NCBI GenBank assembly: GCA_963809545.1
Contig: CAWEKD010000007.1
Location: forward strand, 372,001 to 436,000
Source of the DNA: Natronosporangium sp035305625
Lineage (GTDB): Bacteria > Actinomycetota > Actinomycetes > Mycobacteriales > Micromonosporaceae
Direction of reading: 5' to 3'
Length of the DNA stretch: 64,000 bases
Part shown: positions 1 to 9,150 of the stretch, piece by piece
Numbering within the stretch: position 1 is the first letter of the stretch
Layout: each line of letters opens with the position of its first letter
Notes under the pieces: generated by a model
Databases searched by the model: none
What the model was told of the DNA's origin: nothing
What the model saw: the letters and a program-made list of their open reading frames with translations, nothing else
Position numbers and translations under genes: made by a program

Positions 1-1
1 T

Positions 2-748
2 GGCTGGGTGCACGCCGACGCCGGCAACGGCCCGGCCGCCCGCCGGGCGCTGGCGGTGGGGCTGCGGGCCGCCTGCGCCGCCGACGACCGTCCGTTGGGG
101 GCGCACATCCTGGGGACGCTCAGCCACCACCTGCTGCAGACCGGCCACCCCCAGCAGGCGCTGCTGCTCGCCCGCACCGCCTATCAAGGTGCACGGCACC
201 AGGCCTCCGCTCTCACCCAGGCGCTGCTGCTGCACCGGGTGGCGTTGGCCGCGGCCCACACCGGGCAGCTACGGGCCGGCCACGCGGCCTTGGCGGCGGC
301 CGCGCGGGCCGCGGCGAAAACGGCCCCCGATCGGGAGCCGCCCTGGCTGTACTGGCTGGACGCGGCGGAGTTGTCCGCCATGACCGGCCGCTGCCTGGCG
401 GCGTTGGGGCGACCGCTCCGCGCCAGCGAGGCGCTGGCGGCGGACCGCCGCCGGACCGGTCCCCGCACCACCGCCATCTACGCCGCCTGGCGGGCGCGCA
501 GCCTCCTGGAGATCGGCGAGATCGAGCAGGCCTGCCGGGTGGCGCTGCGGGGATTGCGGGCCGCGATCGCCGCGGGCTCCGCGCGGGCCGTCGCCGAGCT
601 GTGGCGGGTACATCCGCGGCTGCTGCAGCATCGGGACCTGACCATCGTCCGCTGGTACGCCCACTGCGTCCCCCAGCTCCTGCCGCTGCTCCCGGAGGTC
701 GGCTGGCCTCGCCCACACCCCTCCGCGAGCGCCCTCGAGGTGGGGTAG
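2..748 (+). CDS. C-terminal part of a TPR-like transcriptional regulator (partial, 5' end outside window)
   Basis: The reading frame is already open at the left edge, so this is the C-terminal part of a longer protein; the GTG at position 8 is internal. About 248 residues are visible, almost entirely alpha-helical and rich in Ala, Leu and Arg. They form repeated helix pairs in which paired small residues recur, as in TPR-like tails of actinobacterial helix-turn-helix regulators that start with an XRE-type DNA-binding domain. That domain would lie outside the window, so the DNA-binding role is inference. It stops 58 nt before the polyprenyl synthase and may be unrelated to it. Confidence 0.55.
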   Translation, partial: GWVHADAGNGPAARRALAVGLRAACAADDRPLGAHILGTLSHHLLQTGHPQQALLLARTAYQGARHQASALTQALLLHRVALAAAHTGQLRAGHAALAAAARAAAKTAPDREPPWLYWLDAAELSAMTGRCLAALGRPLRASEALAADRRRTGPRTTAIYAAWRARSLLEIGEIEQACRVALRGLRAAIAAGSARAVAELWRVHPRLLQHRDLTIVRWYAHCVPQLLPLLPEVGWPRPHPSASALEVG

Positions 749-806
749 CCCGGCCGCACGCGACCCACCGAGGGGGTCCACCAGCAGCTACCGGCGCCCC
801 GATAGC

Positions 807-1949
807 GTGCTGAGTGTGAGTACTGTCTCCGATCCCGCAGACCTCCGGTCCCGGGTTGACCAGGCGCTGGCCCGATTCCTGGCCGAGCAACGGACGCGTA
901 TCATCGCGGCGCTGTCGGCCGCCGTCCCCGACCACCTCCCGGACGATCCCGTCGACGACGCCGCCCCGCCCGCCGACCAGGCCGGCATCGACGGGTTCCT
1001 GGACGTGGTGACGCGGTTCATCCTGACCGGTGGGAAGCGTCTCCGGCCCGCCTTCGCCTACTGGGGGTGCCGCGGTGCGGGAGGTGAGGACAGTGACGCC
1101 CTGGTGACCACCGTGGCCGCGCTGGAACTGGTACAGGCCAGCGCCCTCATCCACGACGACGTGATGGACGGCTCCGACACCCGGCGGGGCGAGCCGGCGG
1201 TACACCGCCGGTTCGCGGCGCTGCACCGCAAGCACGGCTGGCACGGTGACCCGGACGGGTTCGGGACCGCCGCCGCGATCCTGCTCGGCGATCTGTGCCT
1301 GGTGTGGTCCGGCGAACTGTTCCACACCGGCGGCCTGCCCACCGCCGCGGTGGCCCGCGCCCGGCCGGTCTTCGACCAGATGCGCACCGAGGTCACGGTC
1401 GGGCAGTACCTGGACGTGCTCACGCAGGCCAGCGGCGAGGCGACGGTGGCCCGGGCACTGCGGGTGGCGCGGTTGAAGTCCGCCACCTACACCGTGGAGC
1501 GGCCGCTGCTGCTCGGCGGCGCACTAGCGGACGCACCGCCGGCGATCATCACCGCCTACACCCGGTACGGGTCGGCGTTGGGCGAGGCGTTCCAGCTGCG
1601 CGACGACGTACTCGGCGTGTTCGGTGACCCCGCCTTGACCGGGAAGCCCGCCGGAGACGACCTACGGGAAGGGAAACGCACCTACCTGGTGGCGACCGCC
1701 TGGCAGACGGCCGACCCGGCCGCCCGGGCGGTGCTGGCCGACCGGCTCGGTGACCCGGATCTGGACGCCGCCGGGGTGGACCAACTGCGGGAGGTCCTGG
1801 TGTCCACCGGGGCGCTGGAGCGTACCGAGCGTCGGATCACCGCGCTGACCGGGGCGGCGCTGGCGGCACTGGCCACCGCGCCGGTGGAGCCGGTGGCCGC
1901 CGACGCGCTCCGGGCGCTGGCGACCGCCGCCACCACCCGCACCGGCTAA
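807..1949 (+). CDS. idsA: Polyprenyl (geranylgeranyl-type) diphosphate synthase
   Basis: Trans-isoprenyl diphosphate synthase that condenses isopentenyl diphosphate with allylic diphosphates, supplying C20-type or longer prenyl chains. The 380 residues match the family length. The first aspartate-rich motif DDVMD is at residues 117-121, preceded by the GGKRLRP substrate loop near 75-81. The second region, LRDDVLGVFGDP followed by GKPAGDDLREGKRT, is the form usual in actinobacterial IdsA-type enzymes. The GTG at 807 is used; a second in-frame GTG lies three codons later. It corresponds in position to M. tuberculosis idsA2 (Rv2173), next to an Rv2175c homologue and a PknL-type kinase. Chain length cannot be told from sequence alone. 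Confidence 0.92.
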   Translation: MLSVSTVSDPADLRSRVDQALARFLAEQRTRIIAALSAAVPDHLPDDPVDDAAPPADQAGIDGFLDVVTRFILTGGKRLRPAFAYWGCRGAGGEDSDALVTTVAALELVQASALIHDDVMDGSDTRRGEPAVHRRFAALHRKHGWHGDPDGFGTAAAILLGDLCLVWSGELFHTGGLPTAAVARARPVFDQMRTEVTVGQYLDVLTQASGEATVARALRVARLKSATYTVERPLLLGGALADAPPAIITAYTRYGSALGEAFQLRDDVLGVFGDPALTGKPAGDDLREGKRTYLVATAWQTADPAARAVLADRLGDPDLDAAGVDQLREVLVSTGALERTERRITALTGAALAALATAPVEPVAADALRALATAATTRTG

Positions 1950-1959
1950 GCCGCGCCGG

Positions 1960-2313
1960 TCAGAACCCGAGCGCCTGCGCCCGCCGCTTCACCTCGGTGG
2001 CCCCACCCTTGCCGATCGCGTCCGCCGGCCGGCCCGGCAGCGTCTCGTCGGGCTGGTACAGCCACCGCAGCGCCTCCTCGTCGTTGTACCCAGCGTCTCG
2101 GAGCAGGGTGAGGACGCCAGGGAGGTGCTTGATCGCGACGTGGTTGGCCACCAGTTCGGCGGGCACCTGCAGCTCCCGGCCCCGGCGCACCGCCAGCAGT
2201 TTCCCGTCCTGCACCATCCGGTGCACCTTGTTGACGGGCAGTCCCAGCCGCGCGGCTACCTCAGGCAGCGCGAGCCAGGCCGCAGGTTCCGACTCGGGTG
2301 TGCTCTGGTTCAC
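1960..2313 (-). CDS. Rv2175c-type winged-helix DNA-binding protein
   Basis: Small DNA-binding protein of 117 residues. An N-terminal helix-turn-helix (WLALPEVAARLGLP...KVHRMVQDGKLLAVRRG) is followed by the C-terminal HPGV/YNDEEALRWL region typical of the actinobacterial Rv2175c family. In M. tuberculosis Rv2175c binds DNA and is phosphorylated by the neighbouring kinase PknL; here a PknL-like kinase also lies close by, so a kinase-substrate link is likely (inference). A longer frame starts at 2385, but the GTG at 2313 gives a protein beginning just before the conserved domain. It converges with idsA, with an 11-nt gap, and is divergent from the next ORF. Confidence 0.85.
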   Translation of the reverse strand: MNQSTPESEPAAWLALPEVAARLGLPVNKVHRMVQDGKLLAVRRGRELQVPAELVANHVAIKHLPGVLTLLRDAGYNDEEALRWLYQPDETLPGRPADAIGKGGATEVKRRAQALGF

Positions 2314-2405
2314 CTTTCCACCCTGCCATATCGATCCCGCCCCTCGCATACCTGTTCCGGTCGCCTCGGCGTACCCGGGCGACACCTCATGGAAGGACCG
2401 GGCAC

Positions 2406-3104
2406 GTGAAACTCTGGTACGCGATTCGGCGGGAAACGGCGGCGGCCTGGCGCTCCCTGCGGTACGACCTGCGTAGGCTCACCGGCTCCTCGCCGGCTCA
2501 CCGCTACGACCAGGCGGCGGACGGTGGGGAACCGACCACGGACCTGTCCCGAGCCGACGCGGTGGTGGAGCCGTACCCGCAGCATCCCCGCCTCGCTCGC
2601 CGACCACGCCGCCTGCGCCCGGCGGTCGGGGCCGCGCTGGTGGCGGTGCTCCTGGCCGGGATCACCTACCTGGGAGTACTCCAGGGGTTGTCCGCCCTCC
2701 ACGTGGACGAGACCTTCCCGGTCAGCGGGCTACCGACCGTGGCGGGCAAGGGTCGGATGGGGCAGGCCCCTCCGTCCTCCGCTCCGGTGACCTCGGATGC
2801 GGATCCGGTGCCCCCCGCGGTCCCGGTGCCCACGCCCCCGGCTCCCTCACCCTCAGCGTCCCCCTCCCCGGTCCCGACCGCCCCGCCTCGACCGACCGGA
2901 CCACCGGAGTCGACGAAGTCGCCCACGGTGACACCCAGCTGTCCGTGCGCGACCACCAGCCCTTCTCCGACGCCCTCCACCCCGACCCCGTCGGCGTCCC
3001 ACCCCGACCGCGGACCCCAGCCCCTCGCCGTCTGCGACCCGTCCGGGGCACCCTCACGGGCAGCGGACCCGAGCGCGTGCGGTCGCCTCGTAGACTCATC
3101 GCCG
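2406..3104 (+). CDS. Hypothetical single-pass membrane protein with Pro/Ser/Thr-rich tail (no stop before pknL)
   Basis: The GTG at 2406 follows a good ribosome-binding site (AAGGA, 8 nt spacing). The protein has a basic, Trp-rich N-terminus, one membrane segment near residues 80-103, then about 110 residues rich in Pro, Ser and Thr. This composition supports real coding. The frame meets no stop and runs straight into the kinase at 3105. A true fusion would place the kinase domain outside the membrane, which is hard to reconcile with ATP use, so I treat them as two genes. A TAG in the third phase at 3091 would end this ORF just before pknL if one base were missing upstream. The function is unknown. 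Confidence 0.5.
3091..3096 (+). promoter_or_regulatory. -10 element for leaderless pknL transcript
   Basis: TAGACT fits the actinobacterial TANNNT -10 consensus and ends 8 nt before the kinase ATG at 3105. This is the spacing expected when transcription starts at or next to the start codon. It supports 3105 as the kinase start. Confidence 0.5.
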
Positions 3105-5050
3105 ATGACCGACACCGAGCTCGCCGACGAACTCATCGGCACGCTGATCGACGGGCGCTACCGCGTCCTCGATCGGCTGGCCCGCGGCGGCATGGCCACC
3201 GTCTACACCGCCCGAGATGAGCGGCTGGAACGGACGGTGGCGCTGAAGATGGTCCATCCCAGCCAGGCCGGTGACCCCACATTCGTGGAGCGGTTCGTGG
3301 CCGAGGCTCGCGCCGTGGCCAAGTTCTCCCACCCCAACGTGGTGGCCGCCTACGACCAGGGCACCCACCAGGGGCTGCCGTACCTGGTCATGGAGTACGT
3401 CCGCGGGCGCACCCTGCGGGAGATCCTGCGGTCACGGCGGCGGCTGACCCCGGCGGAGGCGCTGGCGATCGCCGAGCAGATGGCCGCGGGTATCGCCGCC
3501 GCCCACCACGCCGGGCTGGTGCACCGGGACATCAAGCCCGAAAACGTACTGATCAGCCAGTCCCCCAGCGGCGGCAGCGCCGATCTGGTCGACAGCGTGG
3601 TGAAGGTCACCGACTTCGGGCTGGCGGAGGCGTTCCTGGCGGCCAGTGACGGGGACCCGACCGCGACCAGCACGCTGCTCGCCACCGTCGCCTACGTGGC
3701 CCCGGAGGTGGTCCGGACCGGGCGGGCCGATCCCCGTGCGGACGTCTACTCCACCGGGATCGTGCTGTTCGAGATGCTCACCGGCCGGGTGCCGTTCGAC
3801 GGGCCACAGCCGGGCGCGGTCGCCTGGCAGCACGTGGACCAGGACGTTCCCCCGCCGTCGCAGTACGTCGCCGGGCTGCCCCGATCCGTGGACGAGCTGG
3901 TGGTTCGGGCCACTCGGCGGGATCCACACGCGCGCCCGGCCGACGCCCGGCAGTTGGGCAACGAACTCCAGCGGGTGCGGGAGCGGGTGATGACGGAGGC
4001 GGCCACCACCGCCCTGCCCCAGCCCGTGGACGCCACCGTGGTGCTGTCGAAGGTGGGCGGTGAGGAGCGGCCGTCCTGGGCCCGGCTGCCGTCCCGGCCC
4101 CGGTCCGCCCCGCCCAGTCGGCGCCCTACCTCCGGCGGGGTGTACAGCGGAGGTAACCGCCGGCGGCGGCCGGAACCAGCCCAGACCGCGCGGGTCCGCC
4201 GGTGGACGTTGCTGGCCAGCGTGGCGGTGGTGGCGGTGTTGCTGGCCGGGGGTGGAGCCTGGTGGCTGGGGGTGGGCCGGTGGATGCCGGCTCCCCAGGT
4301 GGTGGGGTTGTCGGAGGCCGAAGCGGTGTCGACGGCGCGGCAGAACGGTCTCCGGGTGGAGTTCACCGAGCCCCGCTACCACGACGAGATCGCCGCCGGA
4401 CATGTGTTGGCGCAGCACCCCGACGACCGCATCCGGAAAGGCGGCGTCCTGACACTGACCTTGTCGTTGGGTCCGGAGATCCGCGCGGTGCCCGACGTGA
4501 TCGGCGCCGAGCTACCGGTGGCCATTCGGCAACTGGAGGAGCTCGACCTGGAGGTGGTCGAGGGCGAGCAGCGCTACAGCGACACGGTGCCGGCCGGGCG
4601 GGTGATGGCGGTGGAGCCGTCCGTTGGGGAGCAGGTCCGCCCCGGTGACCGGGTCACGGTGGTGGTCAGCAAGGGTCGGGCACCGATCGAGGTGCCGGCG
4701 CTGATCGGTTTGCCGCTTGACCAGGCCCAGGCCCAGTTGGCTCAGCTCGGTCTGGTGGCCCTGGTGCAGGAGGTGGAGAACGACGCTCCGGCCGGGCAGG
4801 TGCTCGTGCAGGATCCCGCCCCGGGGCGGGGGTGGAGGAGGGCGCCACCGTCACCCTGCAGGTCAGCAAGGGGCCGCCCACCAAGCCGGTGCCGCACGTG
4901 GAGGGCCGGCCGTGCGGCCAGGCCCGGCAGATCCTGGAGCAGGAGGGCTTCGAGGTTTCATCGATCGGTAACCGTCGGGTCCGGACTCAGATCCCCAGCC
5001 CGGGCACGGGTCTGCCTCCGGGCAGCGAAGTCACCATCATCTGCGTATGA
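3105..5050 (+). CDS. pknL: Membrane Ser/Thr protein kinase with four PASTA repeats (PknL-like; apparent frameshift)
   Basis: Eukaryotic-type Ser/Thr kinase with a cytoplasmic catalytic domain and extracellular PASTA sensor repeats that bind peptidoglycan fragments in related kinases. Visible features are the Gly-rich loop (LARGGMATVY), catalytic Lys48 in VALK, HRDIKPENV, DFG and an APE-like segment. A basic juxtamembrane stretch is followed by one membrane helix near residues 365-385 and then four PASTA units. The frame breaks inside the third PASTA repeat at the G-run 4828-4832: one missing G would restore the reading into the fourth repeat, which ends at 5050. Corrected length is about 648 residues. 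M. tuberculosis PknL has no PASTA repeats, so orthology rests on neighbours. The stop overlaps the next start as ATGA. Confidence 0.85.
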
Positions 5051-5925
5051 CCCGGCCGGACCGCTTGATCGGTGCCCACGCCCCCACCTCGGGTGGGATC
5101 GCGAAGGCGGCCCTGCCGTACGCCGACGCCACCGGGGCCGAGGTCGTGCAGGTGTTCGTGAGCAACCCGCGCGGCTGGGCGCTGTCGGCCGGTGATCCGG
5201 CCCAGGATGAGGCGTTCCGCGCCGGCTGCCAGCAACGCGGACTGGCGGTGTACGTCCACGCCCCGCTGCTGGTCAACCTGGGCTCCCCGACACCGCTCAC
5301 GGTGGAGCGCTCCGCCGCGGCGGTACGACACAGCCTGCACCGGGGGGCGGAGATCGGCGCCCGCGCGGTGGTGTTCCACGCCGGCAGCTCCGTCACCGAG
5401 GAGCACTACCCGGCGGCGTTGCGGCAGATCCGCGAGGCCCTGCTCCCCTTACTGGACTGGTCCGGTGAGCGTGGCGGGCCGCGGCTGCTGGTGGAGCCGA
5501 GCGCGGGCGGGGGCCGGTCGGTGGCCGCCCGGGTGGAGCAGCTCGCCGCGGTGTTGGCGGCGGTCGACCACCATCCGCAGTTGGGGGTGTGTTTCGACAC
5601 CTGCCACGCGTGGGCCGCCGGTCATGACGTGGCCACCCCGGGCGGGATGGCCGCCACCTTGGACGCGCTGGTGGCCAGCTGCGGTCCGGGGCGGCTGGGG
5701 CTGGTGCACGCCAACGATTCCAAGGACGGGTGTGGCTCGCGGCGGGACCGGCACGAAAACATCGGCGCCGGCATGATCGGGGAGAAGGCGTTCGGGGAAC
5801 TGCTGGCCCATCCCGCCACCGCGGGAGTGCCGATGGTGGTGGAGACCCCGACCCGGGGGCACGCCGGTCACGCCGCGGACATCGCCACCCTCAAGCACCT
5901 GCGGGATGCGACGCTCGCGCACTAG
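5047..5925 (+). CDS. nfo: Deoxyribonuclease IV (AP endonuclease family 2)
   Basis: Zinc-dependent apurinic/apyrimidinic endonuclease of base-excision repair, with a TIM-barrel fold. The 292 residues match the family. Metal-ligand motifs appear in order: the H of VHAPLL, VFHAGS, the E of LLVEPS, CFDTCHAWAAGHD, LVHANDSK, RHENIG and the E of VVETPT. The start overlaps the kinase stop as ATGA, so translation is probably coupled. It converges with the next gene: both stop codons share the palindrome CTAG at 5922-5925. Confidence 0.9.
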   Translation: MTRPDRLIGAHAPTSGGIAKAALPYADATGAEVVQVFVSNPRGWALSAGDPAQDEAFRAGCQQRGLAVYVHAPLLVNLGSPTPLTVERSAAAVRHSLHRGAEIGARAVVFHAGSSVTEEHYPAALRQIREALLPLLDWSGERGGPRLLVEPSAGGGRSVAARVEQLAAVLAAVDHHPQLGVCFDTCHAWAAGHDVATPGGMAATLDALVASCGPGRLGLVHANDSKDGCGSRRDRHENIGAGMIGEKAFGELLAHPATAGVPMVVETPTRGHAGHAADIATLKHLRDATLAH

Positions 5926-7211
5926 GTCCGCGCCGCCGACTGCGTCACCCGCCAGGCGGCGCGTTGCGCGGCGTTCCGGCGGCGTTGAATGGCGTAGAGG
6001 GTGAGGCCGAGCCCGACCGCGATCAGGATGATGAGGCCCACCATGAGGTAGAGCCACCAGTAGGAGGGGTGGAGCATGGAGCGGGTCGCGTCGACCTCCG
6101 CCGCGCTGCCGCCGAAGAAGGCGAGGATCAGCGACGGCGGGATGGCCACGACACTGATGAACCCGACCGCCACCGCCCAACGGAGATGCCGGTCTTCATC
6201 CACGCGGCGTTCGACGCTTTCGACCGCGGTCAGGGCGGCCCGCCCGGTGGCCTCCAGCCTCCGGAGCATGCGGCTCACGTTCTCCGCGGGTTTCCCCACC
6301 CCGATGCTCCGGTAGAGCTGGAGGTGGTACTCCACGACCCGCGGGGAAGGCACGAGCATCCCGAGGTCGACCGGGGTTTCGACCGCTACGGACAGGTCCA
6401 GTTCCAGCCGGGTCAGTTCCCCGGTGATCCCCTCGAGCACCAGCCGGCGGCTACGGGTGTCGTCCGGGGAGTGTTCTACCGCCTGGAACTCCCGGAGGAT
6501 GTGGTACAGCGCATGCCGGATCTCCCGGAGCCGCACCGCGCTGGCCACCGCCTGTGTGGCCGAGACGACGGCGCAGCTTGCCACGTACTCTGGCTGCCCG
6601 AACAGGATGCTCAGGTACGGCCCCACCGCCACCATCGCGTGACGGTGCCGATTGAGTTCGGCGGGGTACGTGAGGTGGGAGAACTCCGGGCGGTAGTCGA
6701 GGTCGCTTCGGTAACTGAGGCGCGGTACCGCCTCCTTCGGGTCGTCGGTGGGCAGGTCAGCGGCGAAGACCAACTGGTGTCGTTCCGGGGTGAACTCGGC
6801 CTGGTCGACCTGGATCCCGCAGGACTGGGCGACGGCGACCGCCCACGCCGCCACCTCCGTATCGGCGAACCGGACCTGCTGGTCGTGGCAGTCGGCCAGC
6901 AGGTCCGCCACCTCCGGCAGGGCACTGTCGACCTGCAGAGTCAACCCCACCACCACCTGCTCGGAGGGCAGCACGAACAGCCGCAACTGGCCGCAGGTCA
7001 GCCTGCCGCCGCGCCAGCGGTGGAATTGGGCCGTCTCCACCTCGATCGGTCGAGCGGCGCGCACCTCCGGAAACTGGTCCGTCGATGTCCCGTAGTACGA
7101 CGCGAGGGGGCCGAACGGCAGGTGAGCGGCGAGGGAGCCGGCTTCGGTCCCGGCGTGCTCGGCCCGCCAGGTCGTCCCGTACACGGTGGTGATGTGGAAT
7201 TCTCGTGCCAT
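5922..7211 (-). CDS. Hypothetical two-TM protein with CorA-like architecture
   Basis: 429 residues from the ATG at 7211; an upstream start at 7253 is possible, but the conserved-looking sequence begins at MAREFHI. A mixed alpha/beta N-terminal domain of about 300 residues is followed by a long charged helix and two C-terminal membrane helices separated by a short loop. This layout resembles CorA metal-ion channels. The diagnostic CorA GMN tripeptide is not seen: the loop after the first helix begins FFGGSAAEVD. It may be a distant CorA relative or an unrelated membrane protein. A perfect dyad (7271-7286) lies upstream. Confidence 0.6.
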   Translation of the reverse strand: MAREFHITTVYGTTWRAEHAGTEAGSLAAHLPFGPLASYYGTSTDQFPEVRAARPIEVETAQFHRWRGGRLTCGQLRLFVLPSEQVVVGLTLQVDSALPEVADLLADCHDQQVRFADTEVAAWAVAVAQSCGIQVDQAEFTPERHQLVFAADLPTDDPKEAVPRLSYRSDLDYRPEFSHLTYPAELNRHRHAMVAVGPYLSILFGQPEYVASCAVVSATQAVASAVRLREIRHALYHILREFQAVEHSPDDTRSRRLVLEGITGELTRLELDLSVAVETPVDLGMLVPSPRVVEYHLQLYRSIGVGKPAENVSRMLRRLEATGRAALTAVESVERRVDEDRHLRWAVAVGFISVVAIPPSLILAFFGGSAAEVDATRSMLHPSYWWLYLMVGLIILIAVGLGLTLYAIQRRRNAAQRAAWRVTQSAART

Positions 7212-7270
7212 CCCGACCTGTCCCCGCCACCCCTGCCGTACCCACCTGGGCAATACTGTACGAAATCAAC

Positions 7271-7286
7271 TCACCACTCGTGGTGA
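7271..7286. promoter_or_regulatory. Perfect dyad, candidate operator upstream of the CorA-like gene
   Basis: TCACCAC-TC-GTGGTGA is a perfect 7-bp inverted repeat with a 2-bp centre. It lies about 60 bp upstream of the start at 7211. On the minus strand it is followed by TTGATT and TACAGT, which could be -35 and -10 elements, so a repressor site is plausible. No regulator gene is adjacent. Confidence 0.35.
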
Positions 7287-7335
7287 TTAAGCGGAGGTGG
7301 CTCGGGCTCCCCACCCGGGCGGCGCGGAAGCGTGG

Positions 7336-9150
7336 TCACGCGTCGGCGAGCTGCTCCGCCAGGGCCAGCCACGCCTCCTCGACCCGCTCCCGATCGGCCC
7401 GCACCTGCGTCAGCTGCGCGGTCAGTTCCGTCAGCTTCGGATAGTCGGTGGCGTGCGCGGCCAACTGCGCATGCAACTCCGCTTCCCGCGCGGTGAGCTT
7501 GTCCAGTTGCCGCTCCAGCCGGGCCAGCTCCTTGCGGGCCGCCCGCTGGGCCCCGCCCGCCCCCGGGGGGCGGCCACGTGCCCGCTCCCCCGGTGGCTGG
7601 TCCGCGCCGGTGCGTCCCTCCCCGCTGGGCGGTGTCGACTCGGCCACCCGCGCGAGATATTCGTCCACTCCCCCGGGCAGATGGGTCAGCCGGCCGTCAC
7701 CGAACATCCCGTACACCTGGTCCGCCACCCGCTCCACCAGGTACCGGTCGTGACTGGCCACGATCAGCGTGCCGGGCCAGTCGTCCAGCAAATCCTCCAA
7801 CGCGGTCAGGGTGTCGGTGTCCAGATCATTGGTGGGCTCGTCCAACAACAGCACGTTCGGCTCGGTCGCCAACAGCCGCAGCAACTGCAACCGCCGCCGC
7901 TCCCCACCCGACAAGTCCCCCACCGGAGTCCACAGTCGATCGCCGGTGAAGCCGAACACCTCCGCCAACTGGGCCGCGGACAGATCCTTGTCCCCCAGGG
8001 TGAACCGGCGGGCCACCTGCTCCACCGCGGTCAGGGTGCGCAGCTCGTTCGGCAACTCAGCCAGTTCCTGCGACAGGAACGCCGGCCGGACCGTCTGCCC
8101 CACCCGGATCCGCCCGGAATCAGGGGTGATCTGCCCCGCCAGCAGCCGCAGCAGGGTGCTCTTGCCGGCGCCGTTGGCGCCCACGATCGCCACCCGGTCC
8201 CCCGGGCCGACCAACCAATCCACCCGGTCCAGGATGGTCCGACCGTCAACAGTCCGGGTCACCGACTCCAGCTCGTACACCTGCCGCCCCAGCCGGGCGG
8301 TGGCCAGCCGCCGCAACGCCACCTGGTCCCGCGGCGGGGGCACATCCGCGATCAGGGCGTTGGCGGCCTCGATCCGGAACTTCGGCTTGGAGGTCCGCGC
8401 CGGCGGCCCCCGTCGCAGCCAGGCGATCTCCTTCCGCAGCAGGTTCTGCCGGCGGGCCTCCGCCACGGCCTGTTGCCGCTGCCGCTCTGCCCGCGCCAGC
8501 ACCCAGGCGGCGTAGCCGCCCTCGTACGCCCGGACGGTGCCGTCGGCCACCTCCCAGGTACGGGTGCAGACCGCGTCCAGGAACCACCGGTCATGGGTGA
8601 CCACCAGCAGCGCCCCCGACCGCTGCCGCAGGTGCCGGGCCAGCCAGTCCACCCCGGCCACGTCCAGGTGGTTGGTGGGCTCGTCCAGCACCAGCAGGTC
8701 GGACCGGCGCACCAGCAGCGCGGCCAGCGCCACCCGCCGCCGCTCCCCACCGGACATCGGCCCGACCGGGGTGTCCAGCCCCAGATCGGGCATGCCCAGC
8801 CCGGCCAGCACCCCCCGGACCCGGGCGTCGCCGGCCCATTCGTGCTCGGCCTCGAACTCCGCCGGCAGCCACGCCTGCCCGAGCACCACGTCCCCGACCG
8901 TGGCCTGCGGGGGCAGCCGCAGCTGCTGCGGCAGCGCCGCCACCCGGGCGTCCCGGCGGCGGGTGACCCGACCGGAGTCCGGGCTCTGCTCACCGGTCAC
9001 CAGCCGCAGCAGGGTGCTCTTACCGGCGCCGTTGAGCCCCACCACCCCGATCCGGTCGGTGTCGTCCAACCCGATCGACACCTCGGTGAGCAGCTCACCC
9101 GCCGCGTCGTACGTCTTGCTGACTCGGTCCAGGCTGATGAGGTTGGCCAT
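7336..9150 (-). CDS. ABC-F family ATPase (ribosome-associated type)
   Basis: Soluble protein of 604 residues with two ABC ATPase domains and no membrane segments, the ABC-F architecture of translation factors and ribosome-protection proteins. Walker A is GLNGAGKST in the first domain and GANGAGKST in the second. Signature SGGERRR occurs in both, and Walker B/D-loop LDEPTNHLD and LDEPTNDLD. A charged linker separates the domains. The C-terminus is a Glu/Arg-rich coiled coil of about 65 residues, as in Uup-like members. The start has a good site (GGAAGGA before ATG). It overlaps the end of the upstream DUF1648 gene by 56 nt. Resistance versus housekeeping role cannot be decided. Confidence 0.88.
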   Translation of the reverse strand: MANLISLDRVSKTYDAAGELLTEVSIGLDDTDRIGVVGLNGAGKSTLLRLVTGEQSPDSGRVTRRRDARVAALPQQLRLPPQATVGDVVLGQAWLPAEFEAEHEWAGDARVRGVLAGLGMPDLGLDTPVGPMSGGERRRVALAALLVRRSDLLVLDEPTNHLDVAGVDWLARHLRQRSGALLVVTHDRWFLDAVCTRTWEVADGTVRAYEGGYAAWVLARAERQRQQAVAEARRQNLLRKEIAWLRRGPPARTSKPKFRIEAANALIADVPPPRDQVALRRLATARLGRQVYELESVTRTVDGRTILDRVDWLVGPGDRVAIVGANGAGKSTLLRLLAGQITPDSGRIRVGQTVRPAFLSQELAELPNELRTLTAVEQVARRFTLGDKDLSAAQLAEVFGFTGDRLWTPVGDLSGGERRRLQLLRLLATEPNVLLLDEPTNDLDTDTLTALEDLLDDWPGTLIVASHDRYLVERVADQVYGMFGDGRLTHLPGGVDEYLARVAESTPPSGEGRTGADQPPGERARGRPPGAGGAQRAARKELARLERQLDKLTAREAELHAQLAAHATDYPKLTELTAQLTQVRADRERVEEAWLALAEQLADA

